Made by a program: the position numbers and the translations under genes. Of a stretch of DNA of 64,000 nt, positions 1 to 8,295 are shown one piece after another. The stretch is from Mycolicibacter kumamotonensis (lineage in GTDB: Bacteria > Actinomycetota > Actinomycetes > Mycobacteriales > Mycobacteriaceae), in assembly GCF_002086285.1 (NCBI RefSeq), contig NZ_MVHU01000003.1:124001-188000 (forward strand), written 5' to 3'. Every line of letters starts with the position of its first letter. Position 1 is the stretch's first letter. Below the pieces are notes generated by a model. The model made no database searches. It was not told where the DNA came from and worked only from the letters and a program-made list of their open reading frames with translations.

Positions 1-1896
1 CGGCGGGATCTGGGCGGCGATCTCCGGCGTGATGCCGTCGACCCGGTCCAGCTGATCAGCAAGGACCGTGGTGTTCTCGGCCAGCTTGTCGAAGCCGTCG
101 GCGGCGTCGAACATCGACCGGAACGCATTGCACACGCCGATGTTGAAACAGTGTGGTTCCCAATAGAAATAGTTGCGCAGCGGGCGGACCTCGTCGTCGA
201 AGTCGGCTATCCGGTCGCGCACCTCGGCCATGGTGCCCTCCATGTCATGGGTGGCCTGGTCGGTCCCGTGGGTGGCGTCGGACAGTTGCACCGTCAGGCC
301 GTGCAGCCGATCCATCACCTCGACCATCGAGGACAGTTGATCGGCCATGGTGGCGGTGTCGTCGAGGCGGGCCTTGAGGAACTGCAGGTTCTCGGCCACC
401 GTGACGCCCTGGGCGCTGATCTGGAACGGCACCGAGCCGTGTTCCATCGGCGGCCCCAACGGCCGGGTGATGCTTTGCACCCGTTCGATGCCGGGCACCC
501 GGAAGATGTTGCGGGCGATGCGATCCAGCACCAGCATGTCGCGTGGGTTGCGCATGTCGTGATCGGACTCGACCATCAGCATGTCCGGGTTCATCCGCGC
601 CGTGCTGAAGTGCTTCTCCGCGGCGGCATAGCCGATGTTGGACGGCACGTCGGGCGGAATGTAATGCCGGTTGTCATAGCTGGTCCGGTAGCCGGGCAGG
701 ACCAAGACGCCCACCGCCGCGACGGCGGTGGCGGCGGCCAGGATCGGCAACGGCCAGCGCACCACGGCCGTCCCGACCTTGCGCCAGCCGCCGGTCTTGG
801 TGACCCGCTTGGGATCGAGCAGCCCGAACCGGCTGCTGACCGCGAGCACCGCCGGCGCGAAGGTCAGTCCCATCGCCAGGATGGTGAACATGCCCAGCGC
901 GCACGGCACCGCCAGGGTGTTGAAGTAGTTCAGCCGGGTGAAATGCAGGCACAACATTGCGCCGGCGATGGTCAGCCCGGAACCCAGGATGACGTGGCTG
1001 ACGCTGGACAGTGTTGTGCGCTGGGCGGTTTCGGGGTCTTCGCCCGCGCCGCGGGCCTCGTGGTAGCGCCCGATCAGAAAGATCCAGTAGTCGGTTCCGG
1101 CCGCGATCGCCAGCGCGGTCAGGATGCTGACCACGAAGGTAGAGATCGCGAAGACACCGAAGTGGCTCAGTACCGCGATCAGCCCGCGGGCCACGCTCAT
1201 CTCGGTGACGACGACGAGCAGCCCGATCACGGTGGTGGCGATCGAGCGGTACACCACCAGCAACATCACCGTGATGACGGCCAGGGTTATCCCGGTCATC
1301 TTGATCATGGACGCGTCGCCGGCCTCGTTGGTGTCGGCTACCAGGGCGGCCTGGCCGGTCACATAGGAGCGCAGGCCGGCCGGGGGATCGGAGTGCTCCA
1401 CGATGTCACGGACCGCGTCGACGGACTCGACGCCCCGCGCCGAGCCTTGATTGCCCGCCAGGTGAACCTGGACGTAGGCGGCCCGGCCGTCCTCGCTCTG
1501 TGAGCCCGCCGAGGTGACCCGGTCGCCCCAGAAGTCCTGCACGTGCTCGACGTGGGCGGTGTCGGCCTGCAGGTCCGCCACCAGCCGCTCGTAGTAGTGG
1601 TGGGCGTCTTGGCCCAGTTCGGTGTCGCTTTCCAGCACGATCATCAGCACCGAATCGGAACCGAACTCGCCGAACTTCTCCCCGATGTGCTTCATCGCGA
1701 TCACCGACGGCGCATCCTGCGGCGAGAGCGAGACGGCGTTTTTCGCGCCGACGATCTCCAGCTGCGGCACCAGCAGATTGGTCGCGGCCGCCGCGGCGAG
1801 CCAGAACAGGATGATCGGGATGGCCAGGGCACGGATCAGCCGCGGATACAGCGGCGGCGTGGCCCCGGGCGGCGGCGTGCTGTGCTGGCCGCTCAT
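1..1896 (-). CDS. MmpL-family RND lipid transporter, C-terminus cut by window edge
   Basis: An open frame of 632 codons runs off the left edge without a stop. The N-terminus has a short proline-rich cytoplasmic stretch, a first membrane helix, then a periplasmic porter domain with the typical DAHHYYE and VQDFWGDR motifs. A block of hydrophobic helices (about residues 190-370) containing the TDYWIFLIGRYHEAR segment follows, and a second periplasmic domain begins after it. This is the canonical MmpL layout: proton-driven export of lipids or siderophores across the inner membrane. The start is the ATG whose ATGA overlaps the stop of the upstream mmpS, so the two are translationally coupled. Substrate is unknown. 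A divergent TetR gene suggests substrate- or drug-induced expression. Confidence 0.95.
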   Translation of the reverse strand, partial: MSGQHSTPPPGATPPLYPRLIRALAIPIILFWLAAAAATNLLVPQLEIVGAKNAVSLSPQDAPSVIAMKHIGEKFGEFGSDSVLMIVLESDTELGQDAHHYYERLVADLQADTAHVEHVQDFWGDRVTSAGSQSEDGRAAYVQVHLAGNQGSARGVESVDAVRDIVEHSDPPAGLRSYVTGQAALVADTNEAGDASMIKMTGITLAVITVMLLVVYRSIATTVIGLLVVVTEMSVARGLIAVLSHFGVFAISTFVVSILTALAIAAGTDYWIFLIGRYHEARGAGEDPETAQRTTLSSVSHVILGSGLTIAGAMLCLHFTRLNYFNTLAVPCALGMFTILAMGLTFAPAVLAVSSRFGLLDPKRVTKTGGWRKVGTAVVRWPLPILAAATAVAAVGVLVLPGYRTSYDNRHYIPPDVPSNIGYAAAEKHFSTARMNPDMLMVESDHDMRNPRDMLVLDRIARNIFRVPGIERVQSITRPLGPPMEHGSVPFQISAQGVTVAENLQFLKARLDDTATMADQLSSMVEVMDRLHGLTVQLSDATHGTDQATHDMEGTMAEVRDRIADFDDEVRPLRNYFYWEPHCFNIGVCNAFRSMFDAADGFDKLAENTTVLADQLDRVDGITPEIAAQIPP

Positions 1897-2339
1897 GCGG
1901 CCTTCACCACGCAGAACGTCGCCGCGCTGTGGCCGTCGGTCTGCTGCTCGTCGCGCAGTTCGCCGTTGACGGTGATCCGGCAGCCCAGCTCGTCGCCGTC
2001 GCCTTGCGCCATGACATTGGCGAACACGCTGGGCTGCGTCGTGGTCAAGGTCAGCGACCACGGCAGGGACTGGAACGTCGCCTCTCGGGGCTGGGCGCGT
2101 TCGTCGACGTAGCTGACCATCCCCGTGGTGGCGCGGGGGCCGTAGACCTCGTAGGTGACGTACTTCGGGACGGTGGACACGATCTCACCGCCCGCACCGC
2201 CGGCGGCCGCCGCCTGGTCGGCGCCGAAGACCCCGTGAAACCGGTAGATCACCAGTGCGCCCACCGCCGCGACGGGGACGATCACCAGCACGATCCACAG
2301 CCGCTCCAGGGACGCCCGGAGCTTTCGCATTGCGCTCAT
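1893..2339 (-). CDS. MmpS-family accessory membrane protein
   Basis: A 148-residue protein with one N-terminal membrane helix and an extracytoplasmic beta-rich domain containing the family signature V-x-YEVYGP and a C-terminal FCVVKAA. MmpS proteins partner the MmpL pump encoded directly downstream; the genes overlap by four bases. I chose the ATG at 2339 because an in-frame upstream start would lie inside the palindrome at 2350-2363. The alternative start at 2330 removes three residues. The ribosome binding site (AAGG on the minus strand) lies within the palindrome, so a repressor bound there could also mask translation initiation signals. Confidence 0.93.
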   Translation of the reverse strand: MSAMRKLRASLERLWIVLVIVPVAAVGALVIYRFHGVFGADQAAAAGGAGGEIVSTVPKYVTYEVYGPRATTGMVSYVDERAQPREATFQSLPWSLTLTTTQPSVFANVMAQGDGDELGCRITVNGELRDEQQTDGHSAATFCVVKAA

Positions 2340-2349
2340 GGCCGCTAAC

Positions 2350-2363
2350 CTTACGACCATAAG
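2350..2363. promoter_or_regulatory. Operator-like inverted repeat in front of mmpS
   Basis: CTTACGACCATAAG is an imperfect palindrome 11 bases upstream of the mmpS ATG. Its reverse complement matches the palindrome at 2441-2454 in 11 of 14 positions, which suggests two copies of one binding site. The likely ligand is the adjacent TetR protein; this is inference. Confidence 0.5.
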
Positions 2364-2440
2364 GAAACACCTGTAAAGTTAGATTGTGGCGGCTCACACC
2401 GGTGCCGGCGGTGTTGCCCAGCACGCAGCCGCCGTATCGG

Positions 2441-2454
2441 CTAACGGTCGTTAG
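2441..2454. promoter_or_regulatory. Operator-like perfect palindrome in front of tetR
   Basis: CTAACGGTCGTTAG has perfect 6-base arms around a 2-base centre and ends 9 bases before the GTG of the TetR gene. It is related in sequence to the site at 2350-2363 in front of the divergent mmpS, which fits autoregulation plus control of mmpS-mmpL. Confidence 0.55.
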
Positions 2455-2463
2455 GATGAGGAC

Positions 2464-3105
2464 GTGCCCAGTTCCACTCGCCGGCGCAATCTGCGAGGTC
2501 ACGGCGCATTGCTGCGCGAGGAGATCCTGTCGGCGGCCACCCGGGTGATCGACGGCGCGGACAGTGAGGGCGAGGTCTCGCTGCGGCGCATCGCCCGGGA
2601 GGCCGGAATCGCCGCGCCGTCGGTGTATGCGCACTTCGCGGACCGGGACCGGGTGCTCGAGGCGGTCGCCGAGTCGAGCTGGGTGCAGGTCTCCGAGGAG
2701 ATCGCCGAACATGTTCAGGCGGCCACCGATCCCCGGGAGCGCCTGTTGATCGGCTGCCGGGTGTACGTCTCGTTCGCGCAACGCCACCCGCTGCGCTACG
2801 CACTGATGACCCAGGACGGCCACGCGCCGCCGGCCGCGCGTCAGGCGCTCGCCGTGGTCACCCGGGGATTGCTGGCCTGCCGGGCGCAGGCCCCGGGATC
2901 GAGCCACGCTGAACCGCCGGACGCGGGGGCGGACCCGGACTCCGAACGGATCGCCGCGGCGTTATCGGTGTCGTTGCACGGCGTCGCCATGTTGCACCGC
3001 AGCGATGCCCCGAACCTGTGGCTCAGCGACTTCAGCACCGACGAGGTGATCCGAACCCTGGTCGATGCCGCGACCCTGCTACTGAGCGACCCGGCCCGCG
3101 GCTGA
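2464..3105 (+). CDS. TetR/AcrR-family transcriptional regulator
   Basis: A 213-residue protein with an N-terminal TetR helix-turn-helix: [12 protein letters not shown], then [23 protein letters not shown] at about residues 18-60. A helical ligand-binding domain follows. It starts at GTG 2464, directly after the palindrome at 2441-2454. It is divergent from mmpS-mmpL with only about 125 bases between starts, an arrangement usual for a local repressor of an efflux pump. The ligand cannot be predicted. The PPE operon downstream on the same strand begins about 150 bases later and is probably a separate unit. Confidence 0.9.
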   Translation: MPSSTRRRNLRGHGALLREEILSAATRVIDGADSEGEVSLRRIAREAGIAAPSVYAHFADRDRVLEAVAESSWVQVSEEIAEHVQAATDPRERLLIGCRVYVSFAQRHPLRYALMTQDGHAPPAARQALAVVTRGLLACRAQAPGSSHAEPPDAGADPDSERIAAALSVSLHGVAMLHRSDAPNLWLSDFSTDEVIRTLVDAATLLLSDPARG

Positions 3106-3254
3106 GCCTGCCCCTGCAGGGCGGATGTGATCGGCCCCACATTCGAGGCCATTTCGCTCACAGGTTACTCCCGGCCACCTTCCAGCATGTCACCCTACAT
3201 TCATCCCCTAGCCACTTTGGTGGTCATAAAGTCCACGTACAGAGGCCGGGTGAG

Positions 3255-4514
3255 ATGGATTTTGGAGCGACGCCGCCGGAGGTCCACTCCGGTCTAATGT
3301 ATTCCGGGGCCGGACCCGGGCCGCTGCTGGCCGCCGCCGCCGCGTGGCAGGCCCTCGCCGGAGAATTGCACACCGCGGCCGCGGCCTACCGATCGGTGAT
3401 CGCCGACCTGGGCGGTGCCTGGCATGGGCCGTCCGCCCTGGCGATGGCCGCGGCGGCCACCCCCTACGCGGAGTGGATCGGGGTTACCGTTACGCGCGTC
3501 GAACACGCCGCCGTGCAGGTCTCCTCGGCGGCCGCGGCCTACGAGGCGGCGTTCGCCGCACATGTTCCGCCGCCGGTGATCGCGGCCAACCGCAGTCTGC
3601 TGATGACCCTGGTCGCCACCAACCTGCTGGGCCAGAACGCCCCGGCGATCGCGGCCACCGAGGCCCTCTACGCCGAGATGTGGGCGCAGGACGCCGCCGC
3701 GATGTACGGCTACGCGGGCTCGGCGGCCGCGGCCACCCGGCTCGGCGTATTCGACCCGGCTCCGGAAGCCACCGATCTGACCGCTGATACGACCCAGCTG
3801 GTCACCGCCGCCGAGGCCACCGGCGTCAGGACGGCCTCGGCCGCGCCGTCGAAGGTCTCGCAGCTACTGTCGGCGGTGCCGAGGGCTCTGAGCGACTTCA
3901 CCTCCTCCCCGGCGCAGCCGACGGCGCCCGATATCGGGGCCGGACTCAAGGATTTCGCCAAGTTCCTGGGCGACCTGGCAGGGCCGTACTCGCCGCTCGG
4001 CCATCTCGCCAACCTCGGCAGCGGGTGGCTGATCGCCGGGCAGCTCGTGGGCTTGGCCCAGAACCCGCCCGGCGTGGTCAGCCTGCTCAGCGGTCCGGCC
4101 CCGATCACCGGTGCCCTGGGTCCGCTCTCGGGCGGATACATCTCCTACCAGGCGCCGCTCTCGGCGGGTGCCACCACCGTCGCGGCGAGCACCGGGCAGG
4201 CGAGCTTGGTCGGGTCGCTGTCGGTCCCGGCGAGCTGGTCCACCTCGGCGCCGGCCGGCAAAACACTGCCGGCCGTGCTGTCGGGTAGCTCGGTCAATTC
4301 CAGCGCCTCGGCGTTCGCCGTCGAGGGCTCCTCGAGCGCGATGTTCAACGAGATGGCGCTGTCGAGCCTGGCCGGCCGTGCGGTCGGGGGCACCGCGGTG
4401 CAGTCCGTCGTGGGCGGCGCCACCCGGGTGATCGACAAGGCGCCCGACACCGAGGCGCTGACCACCGCCACCATCCTTGTCATCCCGGTGCCCGAGGACG
4501 GGGGAACGCCGTGA
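3255..4514 (+). CDS. PPE-family protein, SVP subgroup
   Basis: A 419-residue protein starting [10 protein letters not shown] with Pro-Pro-Glu at positions 7-9. It has the long helical PPE domain (about residues 1-175, with a W-H-G turn near residue 55) and the C-terminal GSLSVPASW motif that defines the PPE-SVP subgroup. PPE proteins are exported by ESX type VII systems, normally as a PE-PPE dimer; no PE gene is adjacent here. The ATG at 3255 is chosen because it puts the PPE motif at the expected place, although the frame is open further upstream. The last bases overlap the next PPE gene (GTGA), so the pair is probably co-translated. Function is unknown. Confidence 0.93.
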   Translation: MDFGATPPEVHSGLMYSGAGPGPLLAAAAAWQALAGELHTAAAAYRSVIADLGGAWHGPSALAMAAAATPYAEWIGVTVTRVEHAAVQVSSAAAAYEAAFAAHVPPPVIAANRSLLMTLVATNLLGQNAPAIAATEALYAEMWAQDAAAMYGYAGSAAAATRLGVFDPAPEATDLTADTTQLVTAAEATGVRTASAAPSKVSQLLSAVPRALSDFTSSPAQPTAPDIGAGLKDFAKFLGDLAGPYSPLGHLANLGSGWLIAGQLVGLAQNPPGVVSLLSGPAPITGALGPLSGGYISYQAPLSAGATTVAASTGQASLVGSLSVPASWSTSAPAGKTLPAVLSGSSVNSSASAFAVEGSSSAMFNEMALSSLAGRAVGGTAVQSVVGGATRVIDKAPDTEALTTATILVIPVPEDGGTP

Positions 4515-5851
4515 TCGATTTCGCCCTGATCCCTCCCGAGGTCACCTCAGGCCAGATGTATGCCGGACCGGGCGCCGAATCGCTGCTGGCCGCGGCCACC
4601 GCGTGGGAGGGACTGGCCGCCGATCTGCACTCGGCGATGACCTCCTACCGCTCGGTGCTGACCACCCTGACCGCCGAGTCGTGGGTGGGCGGCTCGGCGA
4701 CGGCCATGATCGCCGCGGCGACACCCTTCGTGGACTGGATGTCGACCGCTGCCGCACAGGCCACCCAGGCGGCGGCGCAGGCCGGGGCCGCGGCGAACGC
4801 GTTCGAGGTGGCGCTGGCCGCCGTGGTGCCGCCGCCGGTGATCGCCGCCAACCGCAGCATCCGGGCGGCGCTGCTGGCGACGAACACCTTCGGACAGAAC
4901 ACCGCGGCGATCGCGGCCGCCGACGCCCAGTACGCCCAGATGTGGGCGCAGGACGCCGGCGCGATGTTCGCCTACCAGGCCGCGGCTGGGGCCGCCGCCC
5001 GGCTGACACCGTTCGCCGCACCGCCGCAGGCGACCAACCCGGCCGGCGGAACCGAGCCGGGCCTGGCCGCGGCCGGGGACGCGACCGAGATCGCGGGGAT
5101 CTACGAGGGCCTGTTCGGCGCCCTCGGGGGGCTCATGAAATTCGGTGGCCTCGGCAACTTCGTGCTGAGCGGGCCCAACTTCGGCATGGTCCAGTTCAAG
5201 ACGTTCTACAAGCCGCAGGCGTTGTTGCCGGAGGTCCCCAAGTCCGCGCTCGGGGCTGGGCTGGGCGGGAGAGAGATAGCCGGGCTGGGCGGGAGAGAGA
5301 TAGCTGGGCTGGGCGGGAACGGGCTGAACGCCCTGGGCGCCGGATTGCGCGGCGGCGCCACGTCGGCGGCCTCCGCCGGCACGATCCGGGCGGTGACGGC
5401 CGCCGCGGGCACCGCGCCCTCGGTCGGGGCGCTGTCGGTGCCGCAGGGCTGGGCGACCGCCACCCCCGCCATCCGGTTGGCCGCGACCTCGTTGCCGGCG
5501 GCCGGCACCGGCGGGGCGCCGATGGCCGGGGCGACCGGCCTGCTCAACCCGGCCGCATTGGGTGCCTTGACCGGAGGTGCGCTGGGCGCTCCCGGTTCTC
5601 AGCTGATCAACGGCGCCAATATCCGTGGCGGGTCCGCCAAGAGCGGTCAAGGCCAGGCGCCGGTTCAGCTGGACCGGGTCCTGGCCCAGTTGCAGAAACA
5701 AAAGGACGCCGTCCAGCACTGGCAGATCGACGAGGCCGGCCTGGACGACCTGCTCGAGGAACTGTCGAAGAAGCCCGGCTTCCACGCGGTTCACCTGAAG
5801 AAGGCCGCCAAGAACGCCGGCTCCGTCGCCGCGACGACGGCAATCCCGTGA
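4511..5851 (+). CDS. PPE-family protein, SVP subgroup, with repeat insertion and charged tail
   Basis: A 446-residue protein starting at GTG 4511 inside the stop of the previous PPE gene. The PPE domain carries PPE at residues 8-10, and GALSVPQGW marks the SVP subgroup. Two features are unusual. A tandem GLGGREIA repeat occurs near residues 250-269, and the last 70 or so residues form a charged, probably helical tail (with [15 protein letters not shown] and [10 protein letters not shown]), unlike the Gly/Ala-rich C-termini common in this family. It overlaps the downstream DUF732 gene by four bases. Partner and function are unknown. Confidence 0.92.
   Translation: MIDFALIPPEVTSGQMYAGPGAESLLAAATAWEGLAADLHSAMTSYRSVLTTLTAESWVGGSATAMIAAATPFVDWMSTAAAQATQAAAQAGAAANAFEVALAAVVPPPVIAANRSIRAALLATNTFGQNTAAIAAADAQYAQMWAQDAGAMFAYQAAAGAAARLTPFAAPPQATNPAGGTEPGLAAAGDATEIAGIYEGLFGALGGLMKFGGLGNFVLSGPNFGMVQFKTFYKPQALLPEVPKSALGAGLGGREIAGLGGREIAGLGGNGLNALGAGLRGGATSAASAGTIRAVTAAAGTAPSVGALSVPQGWATATPAIRLAATSLPAAGTGGAPMAGATGLLNPAALGALTGGALGAPGSQLINGANIRGGSAKSGQGQAPVQLDRVLAQLQKQKDAVQHWQIDEAGLDDLLEELSKKPGFHAVHLKKAAKNAGSVAATTAIP
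5258..5317 (+). repeat. 24-bp tandem repeat inside the second PPE gene
   Basis: Two and a half copies of a 24-base unit (5258-5281, 5282-5305, partial to 5317) encode GLGGREIA. The full copies differ at one base (GCC versus GCT). Both contain the codons AGA and ATA, which are rare in this GC-rich window. This suggests a recent slippage-type duplication that keeps the reading frame. Confidence 0.85.
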
Positions 5852-6201
5852 GATCGCTACCGGTGCTGGCCGTTGCGGTCGGCCTCTGCCTGGCCGGGGC
5901 CGCTCCCGGGAACGCCGATCCGGAGCCGGTCGCCGCGCCCGACGCCGAAGATGCCGGCGGCGCTGTTCACAACGCGGCCTTCCTGGAGTCGCTGCAGGCC
6001 GCCGGTATCACCTACAGCAGCTCCGGCCAGGTCATCGCGGCCGCCCACGCGGTCTGCGGTCTGGTCGACCGCGGCGAACCCGGCCTGCAGGTGATCGCCG
6101 ACCTGAAGGCCAACAATCCCGGCTTCACCACCGACGCCGCGGCGCAGTTCGCCGCCATCGCCGCGAACACCTACTGCCCGCACCAGCTCACGAAGAAGTG
6201 A
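5848..6201 (+). CDS. Secreted DUF732-domain protein
   Basis: A 117-residue protein starting at GTG 5848, overlapping the PPE stop by four bases. It has an N-terminal signal peptide (hydrophobic run about residues 4-19, likely cleavage after GNA). The small helical domain has the DUF732 pattern: FLESLQAAGI, then AHAVCGLVDRG, then a final TYCPH, giving two cysteines placed to form a disulfide. DUF732 proteins are common small exported mycobacterial proteins of unknown role. The GTGA-GTGA coupling to the two PPE genes argues that the three products are needed together. Confidence 0.88.
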   Translation: MRSLPVLAVAVGLCLAGAAPGNADPEPVAAPDAEDAGGAVHNAAFLESLQAAGITYSSSGQVIAAAHAVCGLVDRGEPGLQVIADLKANNPGFTTDAAAQFAAIAANTYCPHQLTKK

Positions 6202-6238
6202 CGGCCGGACCCGAGGACTCTTTCCCGCCCACTTTCAG

Positions 6239-6694
6239 CTAGCCGCCGCTGGGAGCGGGCGCCGGGGCCGGTGGCCGGGGCTGCGGCACAAAGCCCTTCA
6301 ACACGTCGGGCAGGCCCGCCGACTGCTGGGGCACCGGTGCGCAGGTGGGTGGGCATGGGGTCAGTTGCCATGGCGCACAGCGGTCGGTCCGGAACGCGGT
6401 GTCGGTCGGCTCGATCAGCACCACCTGCGGCTTCTTGGTCATCGCACTGTCGACGGTCTTGCCGCCGCTGATCCGGCGCCAGTAGCAGGCGTTGCCCTCG
6501 CGCGGCCCGTCGGAGCGGTAGGTGCCCGGCAGGATGTCGGTCCCGACCGCGAAGGTACCGTCGGTGTCGATCACCTGTTTGGGCGCGGGCGGGGGAGTCG
6601 GCTCGGCTCCGGCGAGGCCGCCGGCCGTCCACGCCGCGGCCAGCGCGGCCGCCAGCACGACGGTCACCGTCCCGGCCGGCTTCATCGGTCTCAT
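6239..6694 (-). CDS. Secreted protein with GTYRSDGP...CYWRR repeat-type motif
   Basis: A 151-residue protein with a signal peptide (hydrophobic residues about 9-28, cleavage near AGA-EP). The short domain contains DGTFAVGTDILPGTYRS and CYWRR, a motif seen in many secreted actinobacterial proteins and lipoproteins of unknown function. It ends in a proline-rich tail. No lipobox cysteine is present, so it is probably soluble or surface-associated. The start is ATG 6694; ATG 6685 is an alternative. It is convergent with the DUF732 gene. Confidence 0.8.
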   Translation of the reverse strand: MRPMKPAGTVTVVLAAALAAAWTAGGLAGAEPTPPPAPKQVIDTDGTFAVGTDILPGTYRSDGPREGNACYWRRISGGKTVDSAMTKKPQVVLIEPTDTAFRTDRCAPWQLTPCPPTCAPVPQQSAGLPDVLKGFVPQPRPPAPAPAPSGG

Positions 6695-6705
6695 ACCACG
6701 CGAGG

Positions 6706-7356
6706 TTACCGACCGGACGGCTTGACGCCGACTGTGATCAAGTCCGACACCAACAGCGTCCAGGCCGGCCGCGCCACCCGATGCTGGTCGGCGACGGTGA
6801 ACCCGGCATCGGTGAACAGCGTCCGCATCTCGGCCGGCGTCGGCTGGTGCGCGGGATTCCAGCGGCCGCCCAGCAGCCGGCGCAGCGGAACGGGATGGCG
6901 CGGACTCAGCGCGGTGACCGCCGCCATCCCGCCCGGAGCCAGCACCCGATAGAACTCCGCCACCGCCGCCGGCTGGTCGAAGAAGTGAAAAGCCGAGCTG
7001 GTCACCACCGCGTCGAGCGCGCCGTCGTCGAACGGCAGCTGCTCGGCCGGGCCGGTCAGCCACTGCACCCGCGTCGAGCGCGCCCGGGCCTCGTCGAGCA
7101 TGCCGGTGGACATGTCCACCCCGTAGACGGCTTCGGGCTGCAGTTCGCGTTCGATGCGGTCGGCGAGGATGCCGGTGCCGCAGGCGATATCGGCGACCCG
7201 GGCCGGCTGATGGGCGCGCAGCGCGGCGATCAGCTCGTCCTGGGCCGGCCGGTAGACCAACCGCTGCAGATAGCGGGCGTCGTAGAGGGGAGCGGCCCAG
7301 CTCCAGAACCGGGTGATCGCGTCGTTGAACCCTCTGCGCGGAATCGGAGTGGCCAC
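6706..7356 (-). CDS. Class I SAM-dependent methyltransferase
   Basis: A 216-residue protein with the methyltransferase-11 fold signatures: motif I ADIACGTGILADRIE at about residues 53-67, the acidic loop YGVDMS, and FYRVLAPGGMAAVTAL. Substrate is not deducible. I chose GTG 7356 rather than ATG 7398, because the longer version would start on the very bases that start the divergent rhomboid gene and adds a basic, uncharacteristic N-terminus. The stop lies 11 bases from the start of the secreted-protein gene, so the two may be one transcript. Confidence 0.87.
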   Translation of the reverse strand: MATPIPRRGFNDAITRFWSWAAPLYDARYLQRLVYRPAQDELIAALRAHQPARVADIACGTGILADRIERELQPEAVYGVDMSTGMLDEARARSTRVQWLTGPAEQLPFDDGALDAVVTSSAFHFFDQPAAVAEFYRVLAPGGMAAVTALSPRHPVPLRRLLGGRWNPAHQPTPAEMRTLFTDAGFTVADQHRVARPAWTLLVSDLITVGVKPSGR

Positions 7357-7396
7357 GGCGTGAAATCTACCGCCGCGGCGATGAGAGGGTGTACCC

Positions 7397-8191
7397 ATGA
7401 CCGTCTGCTACCGGCACCCCGACCGGGCCACCGCGCTGCGCTGCACCCGGTGCGGACGCTACATCTGCGGCGACTGCATGCGCGGTGCCGCCGTCGGGCA
7501 GCACTGTGTGGACTGTGCGCAGGAGGGCGCCGTGCAGCCGCGGACGCGCCCGCTGGTCCGGGGCGCCTCGGGGGCGCCGGTGGTCAGCTACGGGCTGATC
7601 GCACTGAATGTGCTGGCGTTCATCGGGCAGATCTCGTCGGGCGAACTGGACTCCGAGTTGGTGCTGTGGTCGCCGGCGGTGGCCGACGGGCAGATCTACC
7701 GCCTGCTGACGTCGGCGTTCCTGCACTACGGCCCGATGCATCTGCTGCTGAACATGTGGGCGCTGTATGTGGTGGGCCCGTCGCTGGAGGGCCTGCTCGG
7801 CCGGGCGCGGTTCAGCGCGCTGTACCTGCTCAGCGCGTTGGGAGGTTCGGTCGCCGTCTATCTGCTGGCGCCGCTGGACACCGCCACCGCCGGCGCCTCG
7901 GGTGCCATCTTCGGCTTGTTCGGCGCGACACTGATCGTCGGGCGACGGCTGCGGATGGATGTCGGCTGGGTCGTCGCGGTGATCGGGATCAACCTGGTCT
8001 TCACCTTCACCATCCCGCGGATCAGTTGGCAGGGACACGTCGGCGGGCTGATCGCCGGGCTGCTGGTGGCGTGCGCCTACGTGTATCCGGCGCCGGCGCA
8101 GCGCAACCGGATCCAGATCGTGGCCAGCATCGCGCTGCTGGTGCTGTTCGTTGCGCTGATCTGGTGGCGCACTGCCGAATTGGTCTCCTGA
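7397..8191 (+). CDS. Rhomboid-family intramembrane serine protease with N-terminal zinc-binding domain
   Basis: A 264-residue protein. Residues 1-45 hold a B-box-like Cys/His cluster (CYRHPDR, CTRCGRYICGDC, HCVDCAQEG) that probably binds zinc. The rest is a rhomboid domain with the HYGPMHLLLNMW segment, catalytic Ser168 in GASGAIFG and catalytic His214 in WQGHVGG. It cleaves membrane proteins within or near a helix; the substrate is unknown. The next gene is an OafA-like acyltransferase, the same pair and order as Rv0110-Rv0111 in M. tuberculosis. Confidence 0.95.
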   Translation: MTVCYRHPDRATALRCTRCGRYICGDCMRGAAVGQHCVDCAQEGAVQPRTRPLVRGASGAPVVSYGLIALNVLAFIGQISSGELDSELVLWSPAVADGQIYRLLTSAFLHYGPMHLLLNMWALYVVGPSLEGLLGRARFSALYLLSALGGSVAVYLLAPLDTATAGASGAIFGLFGATLIVGRRLRMDVGWVVAVIGINLVFTFTIPRISWQGHVGGLIAGLLVACAYVYPAPAQRNRIQIVASIALLVLFVALIWWRTAELVS

Positions 8192-8295
8192 CCTCGAGCG
8201 TGTCCTCCCGGTCCGACGGTGGGTAGCCCCCTAAGCTTTCGGTGGTCCACCAGCGAGAGGATCGACCAATCGGCGCCAACGGCGACCAGGATGAG

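Noticed and set aside
151..1503. A 450-codon plus-strand frame at the left edge
   Set aside because: It is a shadow of the minus-strand mmpL, which has all family motifs.
7357..7398. Longer N-terminus for the methyltransferase from ATG 7398
   Set aside because: That start overlaps the divergent rhomboid start codon on the opposite strand and adds an unusual basic extension; GTG 7356 is more sensible.
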